DNA from: Clostridium sp. UBA6758
GTDB taxonomy: Bacteria > Bacillota > Clostridia > Clostridiales > Clostridiaceae
Length of the DNA stretch: 7,127 nucleotides
Direction of reading: 5' to 3'
NCBI GenBank assembly: GCA_002453475.1
Contig: DKGY01000039.1
Coordinates: forward strand, 25,941-33,067
In this document: positions 6,605 to 7,127 of the stretch, in pieces
How the letters are laid out: every line of letters begins with the position of its first letter
How positions within the stretch are numbered: the stretch's first letter is position 1
The notes under the pieces: generated by a model
The model's database searches: none
What the model saw: only the letters and a program-made list of their open reading frames with translations
What the model was told of the DNA's origin: nothing
Translations under genes and position numbers: made by a program

Positions 6605-6610
6605 ATTATA
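6605..6610 (-). promoter_or_regulatory. Possible -10 box for the small ORF and two-component operon
   Basis: A perfect minus-strand TATAAT, the best -10 hexamer in the 474-bp gap between the regulator gene and the plus-strand ORF. No good -35 lies at 16-18 nt (AAAGTT at 17 nt). If used, transcription starts near 6598, about 130 nt before the 25-codon ORF and 300 nt before the regulator. A weak -35 would fit activator dependence, but TATAAT is common in such AT-rich DNA. Apart from this, the small ORF and the palindrome, I see nothing else in 6295-6700. Confidence 0.25.
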
Positions 6611-6707
6611 CATTATTCTATATATATAACTTTATCACAAACTTGCCTACCTGTTAAATAATTAAAATTTATCCAAATATAACAACACCTTAAACCCCTA
6701 AATTAGT

Positions 6708-6735
6708 TTGGAAAATTACTAATACATTTTATTAT
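6708..6735 (+). promoter_or_regulatory. Possible promoter for the 30-codon ORF
   Basis: Plus-strand TTGGAA (6708-6713), 16 nt, then TATTAT (6730-6735). Predicted start is near 6742, about 27 nt before the ORF start and just upstream of its ribosome binding site. Both hexamers are imperfect but well placed. Confidence 0.35.
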
Positions 6736-6768
6736 AGCTTAAATGTAGAAGGTGATTGGAGGTAAGTG

Positions 6769-6861
6769 ATGAAAGGGAAACGTTATACAAAGGATTTAAA
6801 AGAAGAGATATTCAGAGAAGTAAAAGATGCCCTAGGTGGTAAGATAGTTGACGTAGAGTAA
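6769..6861 (+). CDS. Small 30-residue ORF resembling the N-terminus of an IS3-type OrfA
   Basis: ATG at 6769, 30 codons, TAA at 6859-6861, the only supported plus-strand gene. GGAGGT at 6758-6763 gives an ideal spacing to this ATG (an in-frame GTG one codon earlier is too close). The product starts MKGKRYTKDLKEEIFREVKD, which resembles the first helix of IS3-family OrfA or related HTH_Tnp_1 transposase proteins (KRYTxEFKEEIVREV...). It then departs from that pattern and stops before the helix-turn-helix would be complete. A strong terminator begins right after the stop, so the unit has promoter, ribosome binding site, ORF and terminator. It is either a truncated transposase fragment or a genuine small basic protein; the family resemblance is from memory. 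Confidence 0.5.
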   Translation: MKGKRYTKDLKEEIFREVKDALGGKIVDVE

Positions 6862-6891
6862 AATAAAAAGAGTAGCATGACTCTTTTTATT
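6862..6891 (+). terminator. Intrinsic terminator after the 30-codon ORF
   Basis: AATAAAAAGAGT (6862-6873) and ACTCTTTTTATT (6880-6891) form a perfect 12-bp stem with a 6-nt AGCATG loop. The 3' arm supplies the T-run on the plus strand. The stem begins at the base after the stop codon. Because the stem is symmetrical (A-run before, T-run after) it could also act on minus-strand transcripts. Confidence 0.75.
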
Positions 6892-6976
6892 AAAACTTCA
6901 TTTATATGAATAGCTTTTTACGGTAGATATATTATAACAATTTAATATTATTGAGAAATAGAGATCAAAATTACAA

Positions 6977-7014
6977 AAGCCACTCAATTTGAATTTCTTC
7001 ATATCGAGTGGCTT
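6977..7014 (-). terminator. Terminator-like hairpin, best read on the minus strand
   Basis: AAGCCACTC (6977-6985) pairs perfectly with GAGTGGCTT (7006-7014) across a 20-nt loop. On the minus strand the stem is followed by TTGTAATTTT, a broken T-rich tract; on the plus strand GGATTATCTATTT follows, which is weaker. It probably ends a minus-strand transcript coming from beyond the right edge, or a short RNA from the promoter-like site at 7037-7045. Confidence 0.5.
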
Positions 7015-7036
7015 GGATTATCTATTTACTACATAT

Positions 7037-7045
7037 AGTATAGCA
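7037..7045 (-). promoter_or_regulatory. Possible extended -10 promoter
   Basis: Minus strand TGC followed directly by TATACT matches the extended -10 pattern TGnTATAAT with one mismatch. There is no good -35. Transcription would start near 7030 and run into the hairpin at 6977-7014 within about 60 nt, with no ORF between. The rest of 6892-7127 shows no gene. Confidence 0.2.
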
Positions 7046-7127
7046 AAATATCCATTGTAATCAGTTTATTTTTACATGTTATTTCAAGACTTTTTTTATC
7101 TAAAGATTAGGCATCTGAAAATAAATA

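Overview
The window is AT-rich DNA with strong GGAGG-type ribosome binding sites and A/T-ending codons. The protein styles (large FtsX-type permease, OmpR/VanS-like two-component pair) suggest a Clostridium-like low-GC Firmicute. This is inferred from composition and gene type, not from a database match. Nearly all coding capacity is on the minus strand.

Layout from left to right. The 5' part of a metallo-beta-lactamase-fold hydrolase runs off the left edge (1-412, minus). It is preceded by a roughly 360-nt AT-rich leader region (413-770) with a good promoter, several inverted repeats, a possible 7-codon leader peptide and a terminator-like hairpin just ahead of the gene. At 770-960 lies a 5'-truncated reading frame that looks like the C-terminus of a DUF4272 protein. 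Then comes a four-gene minus-strand cluster, read right to left: OmpR-family response regulator (5602-6294), sensor histidine kinase (4340-5593), 865-residue FtsX-like ABC permease (1669-4266) and MacB/BceA-type ABC ATPase (996-1652). Right of it is a 474-bp non-coding or small-ORF stretch holding a possible 25-codon ORF on the minus strand. It is followed by a plus-strand 30-codon ORF (6769-6861) with its own terminator, and by a final hairpin that reads best as a minus-strand terminator.

How the cluster should work: the kinase senses a signal at the membrane through a short extracytoplasmic domain and phosphorylates the regulator at Asp53. The regulator most likely controls the adjacent permease-ATPase pair. 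The ATPase powers the permease by mechanotransmission in the manner of MacB/LolCDE/Bce systems, so the likely job is defence against envelope-active peptides or antibiotics, or handling of a lipid or peptide at the cell surface. The substrate cannot be read from sequence. A perfect 28-bp palindrome at the kinase-permease junction, next to a promoter-like -10, suggests that the transporter genes can be controlled separately from the regulator genes.

The most interesting non-coding signal is the leader of the hydrolase gene. An intrinsic-terminator-like hairpin, continuous only in the minus-strand RNA because two mismatches become G-U pairs, sits where no promoter can fit downstream of it. A perfect 10-nt complement to its loop region lies about 160 nt upstream in the same transcript. 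This is the architecture expected for transcription attenuation, but it is unproven.
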